The translations under genes and the position numbers were made by a program. The notes beneath the pieces were generated by a model. That model saw only the letters and a list, made by a program, of their open reading frames with translations, ran no database searches and was not told the DNA's origin. From NCBI RefSeq assembly GCF_006337065.1, contig NZ_CP040872.1, forward strand, positions 1,240,001 through 1,304,000: a DNA stretch of 64,000 nucleotides, given 5' to 3'. The stretch comes from Agromyces laixinhei (lineage in GTDB: Bacteria > Actinomycetota > Actinomycetes > Actinomycetales > Microbacteriaceae). Positions 26,474 through 34,670 of the stretch are shown piece by piece (the first letter of the stretch is position 1; each line of letters opens with the position of its first letter).

Positions 26474-27064
26474 TCAGTGGGGGAGGATCTCCCTGACGCT
26501 CGCGAGGTAGGCCTCGTCGTCGAACTCGGCGAAGATCTGCCGCTGGATCATGAACCCCTGCCCGAGCGCGAGCATGATCGGAACGAGGCGGGCGATCGCC
26601 GCGTCGGTGTCACCGTCGGTGCACTCGGGGTGGGCTTCGAACCAGGGGCGCACCGATGCACCGAAGGCGTCGAGCACGAACCCGAGCGGTGCCCCGATGC
26701 TGTCGAGGATCGTGGGGTCGGCGGCCGCGTCGGCCCAGAGCTGCACGAGCAGGCGGGTGTCGAACGAGTCGCGCATGCCGCGCAGCACCGTCGCGACGAC
26801 TTCGCCGGGCGTGAGCACGTGGCCGCCGGCCTGTTGGGCGTCGACCTCGAGACGCCTGCTCTGCAGCGTGCGAACGGCAACGGCGGCGAACAGCTCGCGT
26901 TTGCCGGCGAAGTGCCCGTAGATCGCACCGGCGGAGAGGCCGCTCTCGGCGATGACGTCGGCCATCGAGGTGCCGGAGAGCCCTTTCGCAGAGAACGCGC
27001 GCAGCGCTGCGTCGATGATCTCGTCGCGCCGGGCCTCACGATACTCGGCGGTGACCTTCGGCAT
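26474..27064 (-). CDS. TetR-family transcriptional repressor
   Basis: 196 residues with an N-terminal helix-turn-helix (about residues 10-55: TSMADVIAESGLSAGAIYGH) and an all-helical effector domain. It is divergent from a membrane protein gene at 27172, and the shared 107-base region contains an imperfect palindrome (27137-27150) next to the promoters of both genes. This is the usual layout for a TetR repressor controlling an adjacent export-type membrane protein and itself. Confidence 0.88.
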   Translation of the reverse strand: MPKVTAEYREARRDEIIDAALRAFSAKGLSGTSMADVIAESGLSAGAIYGHFAGKRELFAAVAVRTLQSRRLEVDAQQAGGHVLTPGEVVATVLRGMRDSFDTRLLVQLWADAAADPTILDSIGAPLGFVLDAFGASVRPWFEAHPECTDGDTDAAIARLVPIMLALGQGFMIQRQIFAEFDDEAYLASVREILPH

Positions 27065-27100
27065 GCTCGTTCTTCCCGTCGATGAGCGGATCTTCGTTTC

Positions 27101-27153
27101 TTGACAAGCCTAGACGGCGCGATCAGAATTATACAGAACGAACATTCATTTTC
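27101..27153. promoter_or_regulatory. Divergent promoters and TetR operator
   Basis: On the plus strand TTGACA (27101-27106) and CAGAAT (27124-27129) are 17 bases apart. On the minus strand TATAAT (27133-27128) faces the TetR gene. The palindrome-like AACGAACATTCATT (27137-27150; AAnGAAnnTTCnTT) lies beside both, so one bound repressor could control both directions. Confidence 0.6.
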
Positions 27154-27171
27154 TTTTGAGGAGACCAGACC

Positions 27172-28251
27172 ATGGCTGATCATCCGGATGCCGCCGGCCG
27201 ACACACCCCCGTCGGTCGCGTCGTCGGCGTCGCGCTCGCGCTCGCCGCGCTCGTCGCGGTCATCGTGCTCGCGTTCTCGTGGCCGTCGGTGACGGCAGAT
27301 GCGAAGAACCTGCCGATCGCGATCGCCGGCCCCGCCGAGGCGGTGGAGGCGGTCGAAGCGACGGTCGACGAACAGTCGCCCGGCGCCGTCTCGTTCGAGA
27401 CGGTCGACGATCGCGGCGCCGCCGTCGCCGCCATCGAATCTCGTGAGGCGTACGGTGCCATCGTGCTCGGAGCCGAGCCCGAGGTGCTCTCCTCCTCGGC
27501 ATCGAGCCTCGCGGTCGCCCAGCTGCTCACCGGCATCGCGAGCGGGCTCGAAGAGGGAGTGAACGCCCAGGCCGCCGCCGCTGCCGCGGCCGCCGGCGCC
27601 CCCGCGGCACCGCCGCACATCGACGTCGCCGTCACCGACGTTGTGCCGCTCGCCGACACCGATCCGCGCGGCACCGGACTCGCCGCTGCGCTCTTCCCGC
27701 TCGTGCTCGGCGGCATGGTCGGCGGCATCGCGATCTCGATCGCGGTCATCGGCGCGATGCGCCGGGTCTTCGCCGTGCTGCTCTACTCGGCGGCGGGCGG
27801 GTTGGTGCTCGCAGGCATCCTGCAGGGCTGGTTCGGGGCGCTGCAGGGCGACTACCTGCTGAACGCCGCAGCCATCGGGCTCGCGCTCGCGGCCATCGCC
27901 GCGCCCATCACCGGGTTCGTGGCGCTCATCGGTCGGGCCGGAATCGCGGTCGGCCCCGTCGTCATGCTGCTGTTCGCGAACCCGATCTCAGGTGCCGCGG
28001 TGCCGAAGGAGTTCTATCCGGTGCCGTGGGGTGACATCGGGCAGTGGTTCCCGCCGGGCGCCGCCGCGACACTGGTTCGCGAACTCTCGTACTTCCCGTC
28101 GGCCGACATGTCGTTCCCGTGGCTCGTACTCGCGACGTGGGCCGTCGGCGGTCTGCTGCTCTCGGTTCTCGGCCACTTCCGCACCGCGGGCGGCGCGGAG
28201 CCGGACGCGGAGGCGGCCCGCAGCGCCGAGTCGCAGCCGGTGGCGGCCTGA
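27172..28251 (+). CDS. Membrane protein resembling ABC-2/YhgE-type permeases
   Basis: 359 residues. One N-terminal helix (about residues 18-40) is followed by an extracytoplasmic domain of about 130 residues with an alanine-rich stretch (AQAAAAAAAAGAPAAPP) and then five to six helices to residue 335. This layout resembles ABC-2 membrane components and the YhgE/Pip group, but no ATPase gene is nearby. The ATG at 27172 follows GAGGAG. It is controlled with high likelihood by the divergent TetR gene. Role is probably export or envelope stress; substrate unknown. Confidence 0.7.
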   Translation: MADHPDAAGRHTPVGRVVGVALALAALVAVIVLAFSWPSVTADAKNLPIAIAGPAEAVEAVEATVDEQSPGAVSFETVDDRGAAVAAIESREAYGAIVLGAEPEVLSSSASSLAVAQLLTGIASGLEEGVNAQAAAAAAAAGAPAAPPHIDVAVTDVVPLADTDPRGTGLAAALFPLVLGGMVGGIAISIAVIGAMRRVFAVLLYSAAGGLVLAGILQGWFGALQGDYLLNAAAIGLALAAIAAPITGFVALIGRAGIAVGPVVMLLFANPISGAAVPKEFYPVPWGDIGQWFPPGAAATLVRELSYFPSADMSFPWLVLATWAVGGLLLSVLGHFRTAGGAEPDAEAARSAESQPVAA

Positions 28252-28282
28252 CGCGAGGGTGCGGCGGATGTCGCGGCGCGGA

Positions 28283-28651
28283 TCAGCCCGCGAGTTCCTT
28301 CCGACCGTTGAGGATGCCGCTGACCGCCGCCACGACGGCGAACACGACCGCCACGACAGGCTGGCCGAGGGTCCACCACCCGATCGCCGCGGCCGAGAAC
28401 ACGGCGATCTCGACGATCGCCTTGCCGAAGGTGTCCATGCGGAAGACGGCCTTCGGCGAGACGAACAATGCCCACGCGACGATCGCGAGGAGCGGGGCTC
28501 CGATGCCGACGAGCACGCCCGGCCACGGCAATGGGAACGCCAGGAAGCCCCAGATTCCGAGGGAGACGAACGCGAAGAGTTCGAGGAAGAATCGGAGGAT
28601 GTCGTTCGGTCCGATCTTCGGCTGCCGGTCGTGCTGTCGGGGGTCGCTCAC
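28283..28651 (-). CDS. DUF2568-like four-helix membrane protein
   Basis: 122 residues from GTG 28651. Four hydrophobic segments fill most of the protein, beginning with ILRFFLELFAFVSLGIWGF, which matches the N-terminal pattern of the YrdB/DUF2568 family. GTG 28651 is preferred to starts further upstream, which would overlap purU. TAGGCT (on the minus strand, about 8 bases before the GTG) could be a -10 for a leaderless message. Function unknown. It follows purU on the same strand by 23 bases. Confidence 0.65.
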   Translation of the reverse strand: MSDPRQHDRQPKIGPNDILRFFLELFAFVSLGIWGFLAFPLPWPGVLVGIGAPLLAIVAWALFVSPKAVFRMDTFGKAIVEIAVFSAAAIGWWTLGQPVVAVVFAVVAAVSGILNGRKELAG

Positions 28652-28674
28652 AACCGTCAAGCCTACCCGCGACC

Positions 28675-29556
28675 TCAGCGGAAGATGATCGTGCGCACCC
28701 CGTCGACGAGCACCCGGCGCTCGGCGAACCACTTCACCGCCTGGCTGAGGGTGCGGCTCTCTTCGTCTTGACCGATCGCCACGAGTTCGGACGGGGTGCG
28801 TGAATGATCGACGCGCACGACGTTCTGCTCGATGATCGGGCCCTCGTCGAGATCGCTCGTCACGAAGTGGGCGGTCGCGCCGATGAGCTTGACCCCCCGG
28901 GCATGCGCCTGCCGATACGGGTTCGCGCCCTTGAATCCGGGCAGGAACGAGTGGTGGATGTTGATGCAGCGGCCCTCGAGGGCGTCGCAGAGTCCGGGGG
29001 AGAGGATCTGCATGTATCGCGCCAGCACGACGAGTTCGATGTCGTGCTCATCGACCGCGGCGAGCACGCGGCGTTCGAATTCGGCCTTCGATGCGGCATC
29101 CGTCACCGCAAGCGATTCGAAGGGCACGCCGTGGAAGTCGACCAGGTCGCGCAACGTGCCGTGATTCGAGAGCACGAGCGGGATCTCGACGGGCAGTTGG
29201 CCGGCACGCTGCCGGAACAGCAGGTCGTTGACGCAGTGCCCGGCGGTCGACGCGAGCAGGAGTGTGCGAAGCGGCCGGCCGACCTCGTCGAGTTGCCACT
29301 CCATGCGCCAGCGCTCGGTCACGGGAGCGAGCGCCGCCTCGACCTCTTCGCGACCCGCCGAGGACTCGACCTGGAGTCGCATGAAGAAGTTCCCGGTGTC
29401 GAGGCTCGCGAACTGCTGGCTCTCGGTGATGTTGCCGCGAGCCGCGACGATCGCGCCGCTGATGGCGTGCACGATGCCCGGCCCGTCGGTGCAGCTGAGC
29501 GTGACGACCCAGTGGTAGAGGTGTTCGGGGCTGGCGCCGGGGACGTGCTCGGTCAT
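28675..29556 (-). CDS. purU: Formyltetrahydrofolate deformylase
   Basis: 293 residues. The enzyme hydrolyses 10-formyl-THF to THF and formate, balancing one-carbon pools. An N-terminal ACT domain (about residues 12-90, with the SCTDGPGIVHAISG motif) precedes a formyltransferase-fold catalytic domain with NIHHSFLPGFKGANPY (catalytic His, about residue 207) and a conserved Asp in TSDLDEGPI. The ATG overlaps the stop of the sigma-factor gene by four bases, so it is co-transcribed with that gene, an unexpected partner. Confidence 0.93.
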   Translation of the reverse strand: MTEHVPGASPEHLYHWVVTLSCTDGPGIVHAISGAIVAARGNITESQQFASLDTGNFFMRLQVESSAGREEVEAALAPVTERWRMEWQLDEVGRPLRTLLLASTAGHCVNDLLFRQRAGQLPVEIPLVLSNHGTLRDLVDFHGVPFESLAVTDAASKAEFERRVLAAVDEHDIELVVLARYMQILSPGLCDALEGRCINIHHSFLPGFKGANPYRQAHARGVKLIGATAHFVTSDLDEGPIIEQNVVRVDHSRTPSELVAIGQDEESRTLSQAVKWFAERRVLVDGVRTIIFR

Positions 29557-31493
29557 CCCGTCAGACTAGCGGGCGCTCGATCGCTCTCGCCCCACCACGT
29601 GGTCGCGGCCACGCTCGGGCCTGTTCGCCCGTCGGCGGTGATGTACCGCACAGTCACCGCGCGGAGCAGCCAGCTCAGCGGATCATTCGTCTCCCGTGCG
29701 TGGCCCTTTGCATCGAGGAGGAAGCTCCGGTAGGGCACGCCGTCGATCTCCATGAGCACCGTGGCGCCGGGGACTCCATGAAAATCCGCCCGGAGGATGC
29801 CGACTTCAGCACTCGGTGCGAGCATGGCGATCTCGATCGGCGCGCTCGGGTCGGAGCGGTTGCCGGCCACATCGGTCTGCGTGACGGTGAGGAGGTGGGT
29901 GCCGGCGCTCAGGCCTGCGACGACGAGGGACCAGTTGCCGGCGTCGTCGGCAACTGCCGCGGGCAGCGTCTCGTCGGATGCGGATGCGGATGCCCGCTCC
30001 GCAGCAGGCTCCGCCGCTTCGCCCGACTGCACCGTCACGAAGATGCTCGCACCGGGCTCTGCCGTGCCCGTGAGGAGGGGATCGACCAGCCCGTTCGCGC
30101 CGTCGGCCGTGTTCACGACAGGCGGGAGCGCCACCGTGTCGACCGGTTCGGGCTCCGGTTCGGGTTCCGGCTCGGGCGCGGGGGGCGGGCCCGGGTCCGG
30201 CACCGGTGCCGGCGCGGGAGTCGTCGGGCTCGTCTCGACGGCCGGCTCTTCCGGCCCCGCTGAGTCGTCGGGTTCCTCGGGCGCGGCCTCGGTCACGGGT
30301 GCCGGTTCGGCCGCCGGCGGAGCCGGCACCGGCGCGATCGCCGCCGGCTCGTCGCCGGTCGAACCCGTCGGCCCCGATTCGCTCGGCGCGGAGGATGCCG
30401 CGGGCCGCGCCACGGGTTCCTCCGGTGCCACGATGCCCGGCACGATGATCACGGCGGCGACGGCCGCCGCCGCGACGAGCGCACCCGCGCCGACGCCGAT
30501 GACGACTCCGCTGCCGCCGAGCGCCGCCAGTCCGGTGGCCGAGGTCGCGCCGCCGCCCGCCGTCGATCCCGTGCCGGCTGCGGCTCCGGCGGTGGATCCG
30601 GCACTCGCTCCGGATGCCCCGGCCCCCGTCGTCGCCGAACCCGAGACCTGGCCGATGAGCACGGAGGGCAGCCCTGCCGCGCCCATCGCGACCTCGGCCA
30701 CCGGCGCGCCTTGCGAGAGCCAGGCCGAGTAGGCCGTCGCTCCGCCGATGCCTGCGGTGAGCGGCAGCAGCACGAGTGCGAGCCTGGATCCCACCTCACG
30801 AGCCTCGGCGGCGACGATCGTGCACCGGGCGCAGTCGTCGAGGTGCGCCTCGAGGCGACTCGTCTCACGCGCGCGGAGCTTGCCCCGGGTGTACGTGCCG
30901 AGGCGATCGATGCTCCACTGGCACTCGGGCGAGTTGGCAGGGTTGCGAAGGTGCACGCGGATCCACGACTGGCGCAGGCCCTCGCGGGCACGGTAGGCGA
31001 GCGCCGCCGTGCTGTTGGCGCTCATGCCGAGCAGCGGTGCGATCTGCTGCGGTGTCATGTTCTCGACCTCTGAGTACCAGAGCACCTCCTGCCACCTGGT
31101 CGGCAGTGCGCGGAACGCCTGCGCCGTTGCGCTCCGGTCGAGGGCGTCGAGGGTGGCGGACTCGCTCGTCGCGGGATCTTCGAACGACTCGAGGGTCTCG
31201 AGCGTGGTCTCGTGTCGGGCGCGACCCCAACCGGCAGCCGTGTTGCGGATCGTCGTGAACAGGTAGGGGCGGAAGGCGCCGGTCGGTCCGCCGCCCGCCA
31301 GGATCGTGCTGTAGATCTTCGTGAACGATTCGGCGACGAGATCGTCGGGGTCGAGCGAGCTGTACGACCGCGCGACGGTGCGCGCCGAGGCCGAGTGCCG
31401 TTGCCACAGCTCGCCGTACGCCGAGCGGTCGCCCGTGCGAGTGCGTTCGATGAGCGCGGCGTCGGCCGGGTGTTCGGTGCGCAGCGGCGGCAC
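29553..31493 (-). CDS. ECF sigma factor fused to zinc-finger, membrane and Ig-like domains
   Basis: 646 residues, far longer than the usual 180-200. Residues 10-90 form sigma region 2 (SSLDPDDLVAESFTKIY) and 125-178 region 4 (ENMTPQQIAPLLGMSANSTA). A zinc-binding anti-sigma-like motif follows: C191, H217, C221, C224 (HLDDCARC). There are hydrophobic segments near 237-258 and 330-352, a Gly/Ala/Ser-rich stretch between them, a Pro/Glu-rich linker to about 455, and a C-terminal part with an Ig-like repeat (GTAEPGASIFVTV ... NRSDPS). The protein could thus join sigma factor, anti-sigma factor and an outside sensor in one chain. GTG 31493 has AAGGAG 9 bases upstream. The gene overlaps purU. Confidence 0.85.
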   Translation of the reverse strand: MPPLRTEHPADAALIERTRTGDRSAYGELWQRHSASARTVARSYSSLDPDDLVAESFTKIYSTILAGGGPTGAFRPYLFTTIRNTAAGWGRARHETTLETLESFEDPATSESATLDALDRSATAQAFRALPTRWQEVLWYSEVENMTPQQIAPLLGMSANSTAALAYRAREGLRQSWIRVHLRNPANSPECQWSIDRLGTYTRGKLRARETSRLEAHLDDCARCTIVAAEAREVGSRLALVLLPLTAGIGGATAYSAWLSQGAPVAEVAMGAAGLPSVLIGQVSGSATTGAGASGASAGSTAGAAAGTGSTAGGGATSATGLAALGGSGVVIGVGAGALVAAAAVAAVIIVPGIVAPEEPVARPAASSAPSESGPTGSTGDEPAAIAPVPAPPAAEPAPVTEAAPEEPDDSAGPEEPAVETSPTTPAPAPVPDPGPPPAPEPEPEPEPEPVDTVALPPVVNTADGANGLVDPLLTGTAEPGASIFVTVQSGEAAEPAAERASASASDETLPAAVADDAGNWSLVVAGLSAGTHLLTVTQTDVAGNRSDPSAPIEIAMLAPSAEVGILRADFHGVPGATVLMEIDGVPYRSFLLDAKGHARETNDPLSWLLRAVTVRYITADGRTGPSVAATTWWGESDRAPASLTG

Positions 31494-31590
31494 GACGGGC
31501 TCCTTCGGGTAGAGGGTGGAGGCGCGGATCGAGTGACGGCTCCATCTGAGGTTGCGCCGAGACGGGAATCATGACGCGGTCATTCGGGTG

Positions 31591-31618
31591 AGCCTATTCC
31601 ACCAGAGATCCCTGACAA
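31591..31618 (-). promoter_or_regulatory. Putative promoter of the sigma-factor gene
   Basis: On the minus strand TTGTCA (31618-31613) and TAGGCT (31596-31591) are 16 bases apart, giving a leader of about 90 bases before GTG 31493. The pattern is housekeeping-like. Confidence 0.5.
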
Positions 31619-31664
31619 ACGGGTGCGGAAGAATTTCTCCGATTCCGCGTCATAGATCTGGTGG
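31599..31664. repeat. Nested inverted repeats upstream of the sigma-factor gene
   Basis: CCACCAGA (31599-31606) pairs with TCTGGTGG (31657-31664). Inside, GCGGAA (31625-31630) pairs with TTCCGC (31643-31648). The outer arm overlaps the sigma-gene promoter. Could be an operator or a structured RNA. Confidence 0.5.
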
Positions 31665-31679
31665 ATCGCCGTCTCTCAG

Positions 31680-31705
31680 GTGGAAGGCATTCAACCGCCT
31701 TCCAC
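31680..31705. terminator. 9-bp stem-loop in the nagA-sigma intergenic region
   Basis: GTGGAAGGC (31680-31688) and GCCTTCCAC (31697-31705) are perfectly complementary with an 8-base loop. It is one of a series of hairpins in the 385-base gap 31494-31878, which otherwise shows no coding signal. Confidence 0.5.
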
Positions 31706-31763
31706 TCTCCGCCGTCTCGGGCGACCCGAACACCAGGGACGGGTGCCGGCATTGCCGGCGGAT

Positions 31764-31801
31764 GAACGGTGAGCTTCGGGGGGAAACGAAGCCCACCGTT
31801 C
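31764..31801. terminator. Strong 15-position stem-loop after nagA
   Basis: GAACGGTG-A-GCTTCG (31764-31778) pairs with CGAAGC-C-CACCGTTC (31787-31801) with a single A/C mismatch and a loop of 8 bases. This is the most stable-looking structure in the gap and lies about 80 bases past the nagA stop on the minus strand. Confidence 0.6.
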
Positions 31802-31817
31802 GAACGGGCGAGGGTCT

Positions 31818-31843
31818 CGGAGGCGAAGGGGAACACGCCTCCG
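31818..31843. terminator. Stem-loop directly after nagA
   Basis: CGGAGGCG (31818-31825) and CGCCTCCG (31836-31843) form an 8-bp stem with a 10-base loop, 36 bases beyond the nagA stop. Likely terminator of the amino-sugar operon. Confidence 0.6.
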
Positions 31844-31878
31844 GGCCCCGTCTCGGTCGGCCGCACGCCGGCCGTCGA

Positions 31879-33039
31879 TCAGGCCAGACGGACTCCGCCG
31901 CCCCAGACCGCCTCCACCGCGAGTTCAGCGCTGAGGAGCACCGCGTCGGCGGCGAACCCGGCGTCGAGCCGGCCGAGATCGCCGCCGCGGCCGATCGCCG
32001 CAGCCGGGGTCACGGTGAGGGCGCCCACCGCCTCGTCGAAGGGGATGCCGCACTCGAAGACGGCCCGGCGGAGCGCGTCGTCTTGTGTGAGCGTCGAACC
32101 GGCGATCGATCCCCCGTCGCGGAGGCGCGCGACTCCGTCGGTGACGATCACCTCGAGCGAACCCAGTACGTAGACGCCGTCGGCCGATCCGGTCGCCGCC
32201 ATCGCATCGGTGATGAGCGCGACCCTGCCGTGAGCGCCGGCGAAGGCGAGTTTCACGACGTCGGGATGCACGTGCACGCCGTCGTTGATCACCTCGAGGG
32301 TGACGTGATCTGCGTGCATCGCCGCGGTGACCGGCCCAGGGGCGCGGTGGTGGATGCCGCGCATGCCGTTGAACGCATGCGTCAGGATCGAGGCGCCGGC
32401 GTCGAATGCGGCGAGGGCGGTCTCGAAATCGGCGCTCGTGTGACCGACCGCCACCCGGACGTCGGCGGCGACGAACCTGGCGATCGCCGCGAGCGCCCCG
32501 TCGTGTTCGGGGGCGATCGTGATCTGCCGGAGCGTTCCGGCCGCGGCCTCGAGCAGCACATCGACGGATGCCTCGTCGGCCTCGCGCAGCAGCCCGGGGT
32601 CGTGCGCCCCGCGGAAGTCCCGATCGAGGAACGGACCCTCGAGGTGGGCGCCGAGCACTCGCGGATCGCGCTCGGCGAAGCGGGCGATCGTGGCGAGGTC
32701 GCGAGCGAGCCGGTCGACCGGCGAGGTCACGAGCGAGAGCACGGTGCGCGTCGTGCCGTGCGCGTTGTGCACCGCGAGCACGGTCTCGATCGCCTCGTCG
32801 CCCTCGTCGGCGGCGGCGCCACCGGCACCGTGGCAGTGCAGATCGATGAATCCGGGGGTGAGGAACCGCCCCGCGGCATCCGTCACCGCTGCGGATTCGG
32901 ACGCGAGCCCGTCGCGCCAGCCGTCGCCGATGCCGCGCGCGGACACCCGGTCGCCGTCGAAACGCACCCACGCGTCGGTGACCGTGTCGGCGCCGCTCAC
33001 GATGCGTGCGGAATGGATGACGACTGGCGCGGTGCTCAC
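31879..33039 (-). CDS. nagA: N-acetylhexosamine-6-phosphate deacetylase
   Basis: 386 residues. It removes acetate from GlcNAc-6-P or GalNAc-6-P. Amidohydrolase motifs are intact: DLHCHG (metal His-x-His), HLEGPF (metal Glu), AVGHTSA and HAFNGM (metal His residues), and ITDAM (catalytic Asp). The GTG start immediately follows the TAG of the deoR gene. Because it shares an operon with agaS, a tagatose-6-P kinase-like protein and a class II aldolase, its main substrate may be GalNAc-6-P (the AgaA role); it may also serve the GlcNAc pathway with nagB. Confidence 0.92.
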   Translation of the reverse strand: MSTAPVVIHSARIVSGADTVTDAWVRFDGDRVSARGIGDGWRDGLASESAAVTDAAGRFLTPGFIDLHCHGAGGAAADEGDEAIETVLAVHNAHGTTRTVLSLVTSPVDRLARDLATIARFAERDPRVLGAHLEGPFLDRDFRGAHDPGLLREADEASVDVLLEAAAGTLRQITIAPEHDGALAAIARFVAADVRVAVGHTSADFETALAAFDAGASILTHAFNGMRGIHHRAPGPVTAAMHADHVTLEVINDGVHVHPDVVKLAFAGAHGRVALITDAMAATGSADGVYVLGSLEVIVTDGVARLRDGGSIAGSTLTQDDALRRAVFECGIPFDEAVGALTVTPAAAIGRGGDLGRLDAGFAADAVLLSAELAVEAVWGGGVRLA

Positions 33040-33825
33040 CTAAGCAACGATAACGTCGTAGCCGGCGTCGGAGAGCCGTTCGCGCTGCTCGCGCGTGATG
33101 CCGGCGTCGGTGATGATCGTCGAGAAGAGGCGGCGGGGGCCGATCGCCGCGAATGCGCGCTTGTCGATCTTCGAGGAGTCGGCGACGAGCACCGACTGCG
33201 TCGCCCGTGCGGCCATGAGCGCGTTGACCGCGGCCTCGCGTTCGTCGTGCGAGGTCGGCCCGACGACGGGGTCGATGCCGTTCACCCCGATGAAGGCGAG
33301 GTCGAGGGTGATGCTGCCGAGCACCGCATCGGTGTAGGCGCCGACGAGTTCGTAGGAGCGTGCGTGGACGACGCCGCCGGTGACGACGGTCTTGATCTGC
33401 GGCCGAATGGCGAGCTGCATCGCGATGTTGATCGCGTTCGTGACGACGGTGAGGCTCGGGTCGGGCGACGGGTCCATGATGTCGGCGCGAGACATGAGTG
33501 CGTCGGCGATCGCGGTCGAGGTGGTGCCGCCGCAGAGGCCGATGACGGCACCGCGCGGCACGAGCGAGCTCGCGGCGTGGGCGATGGCGGCCTTCGCGTC
33601 GGGGTTCTGCTGGTTCTTGTAGCGGATCGGCAGGTCGTAGGCGACCGAGTGCGCCACGGCGCCGCCGCGCGTGCGGGTGAGCAACTGCTGGTGGGCGAGC
33701 GCGTCGAGATCGCGGCGGGCCGTCGCGGGCGACACCTCGAGGCGGTCGACGATCTGGTCGACGTCGACCTGCCCGCCGTCGGCGAGGAGGTCGAGAACGG
33801 CACTGAGGCGCTCCGCACGATTCAT
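33040..33825 (-). CDS. DeoR-family regulator of amino-sugar genes (AgaR-like)
   Basis: 261 residues. An N-terminal DeoR helix-turn-helix (about residues 3-57, VDVDQIVDRLEVSPATARRDL) is followed by a sugar-phosphate sensor domain with the family motifs GGTTSTAIA, VVTGG and DLAFIGVNGID. It starts in a four-base overlap with the aldolase gene and lies within the operon it probably controls. A repeated motif, GAACGWTTGGT, occurs in both orientations in the divergent promoter region 37554-37926 and is the best candidate site. Confidence 0.9.
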   Translation of the reverse strand: MNRAERLSAVLDLLADGGQVDVDQIVDRLEVSPATARRDLDALAHQQLLTRTRGGAVAHSVAYDLPIRYKNQQNPDAKAAIAHAASSLVPRGAVIGLCGGTTSTAIADALMSRADIMDPSPDPSLTVVTNAINIAMQLAIRPQIKTVVTGGVVHARSYELVGAYTDAVLGSITLDLAFIGVNGIDPVVGPTSHDEREAAVNALMAARATQSVLVADSSKIDKRAFAAIGPRRLFSTIITDAGITREQRERLSDAGYDVIVA

Positions 33826-34670
33826 CCGTTGGTGTCCTTTCCTGCGAAGAGGCGGAGGAGACGCGACGCCTCTGCTTCGATGGCGTCGCGTCCGGCGGCG
33901 AGGTACTTGCGCGAGTCTACGACGGCCGGATGCTCGTCGAGGTATCTCCGGATCGCGCCGGTGAACTGCGCGTTCAGATGGGTCGAGACATTGATCTTGG
34001 TGAGCCCGGCGCGGATGCCGGCGACGATCGTCTCGTCGGGAACTCCGGATGACCCGTGCAGCACGAGAGGAACCGGCACCGCGGCCCGCAGGCGGGCGAT
34101 GAGCTCGAGGTCGATCGATGCGACCCGCTCGGTCATGGCGTGCGACGAGCCGACGGCGACGGCGAGCGCCTCGACACCGGTCTCGGCGACGAACTGCGCC
34201 GCCTCGGCGGGGTCGGTGCGCACTCCGGGGGCATGTGCGCCGTCCTTGCCGCCGATCTCGCCGAGCTCGGCCTCGACGAGCACGCCCGTCAGCGCTGCAC
34301 GACCGACGACGCGGCGGGTCGTGGCGACGTTGTCGGCGAAGTCGAGCTTGGCGCCGTCGTACATCACCGAGCCGAAACCGCGGTCGATCGCGAGGAGGGC
34401 GAGTTCGGGGTCTTCGGCATGATCGAGGTGCACGGCGACGGCGGCGCTCGAAGCGTCGGCGACGGCGAGCGTCGCGCGCGCGATCGGCTCGAATCCGCCG
34501 TGGTAGCGGATCGCGTTCTCGGACAGCTGCAGGATCACGGGAAGCCCGGTCGACTCGGCCGCCCGCACGAGCGCCTCGGCGGTCTCGAGGTGCAGCACAT
34601 TGAACGCGCCGACGCCGCGCCCGGCGGCGACGGCGTCGGTGAGGATGGTTCGGGTTGAGGTGAGGGTCAT
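33822..34670 (-). CDS. Class II ketose-bisphosphate aldolase (tagatose-1,6-bisphosphate type)
   Basis: 282 residues. Class II aldolase fold with the catalytic and zinc-binding segments HLDHAED (about residue 81), VEAELGEIGG and LHGSSGVPD. Length and sequence resemble GatY/KbaY-type tagatose-bisphosphate aldolases more than the longer fructose-bisphosphate enzymes. It should cleave tagatose-1,6-bisphosphate to glyceraldehyde-3-phosphate and DHAP as the last step of GalNAc degradation. The start overlaps the sugar kinase stop (ATGA). Confidence 0.85.
   Translation of the reverse strand: MTLTSTRTILTDAVAAGRGVGAFNVLHLETAEALVRAAESTGLPVILQLSENAIRYHGGFEPIARATLAVADASSAAVAVHLDHAEDPELALLAIDRGFGSVMYDGAKLDFADNVATTRRVVGRAALTGVLVEAELGEIGGKDGAHAPGVRTDPAEAAQFVAETGVEALAVAVGSSHAMTERVASIDLELIARLRAAVPVPLVLHGSSGVPDETIVAGIRAGLTKINVSTHLNAQFTGAIRRYLDEHPAVVDSRKYLAAGRDAIEAEASRLLRLFAGKDTNG

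Noticed and set aside
33040..33825. Possible integrase or mobile element near the catabolic loci
   Set aside because: No transposase, integrase, tRNA-linked direct repeat or composition break was found; codon use matches the surroundings.
31552..34422. 956-codon plus-strand frame
   Set aside because: Antisense of nagA, deoR and aldolase. The repetitive Arg/Gly/Val/Glu/His content is typical of GC-rich shadow frames.
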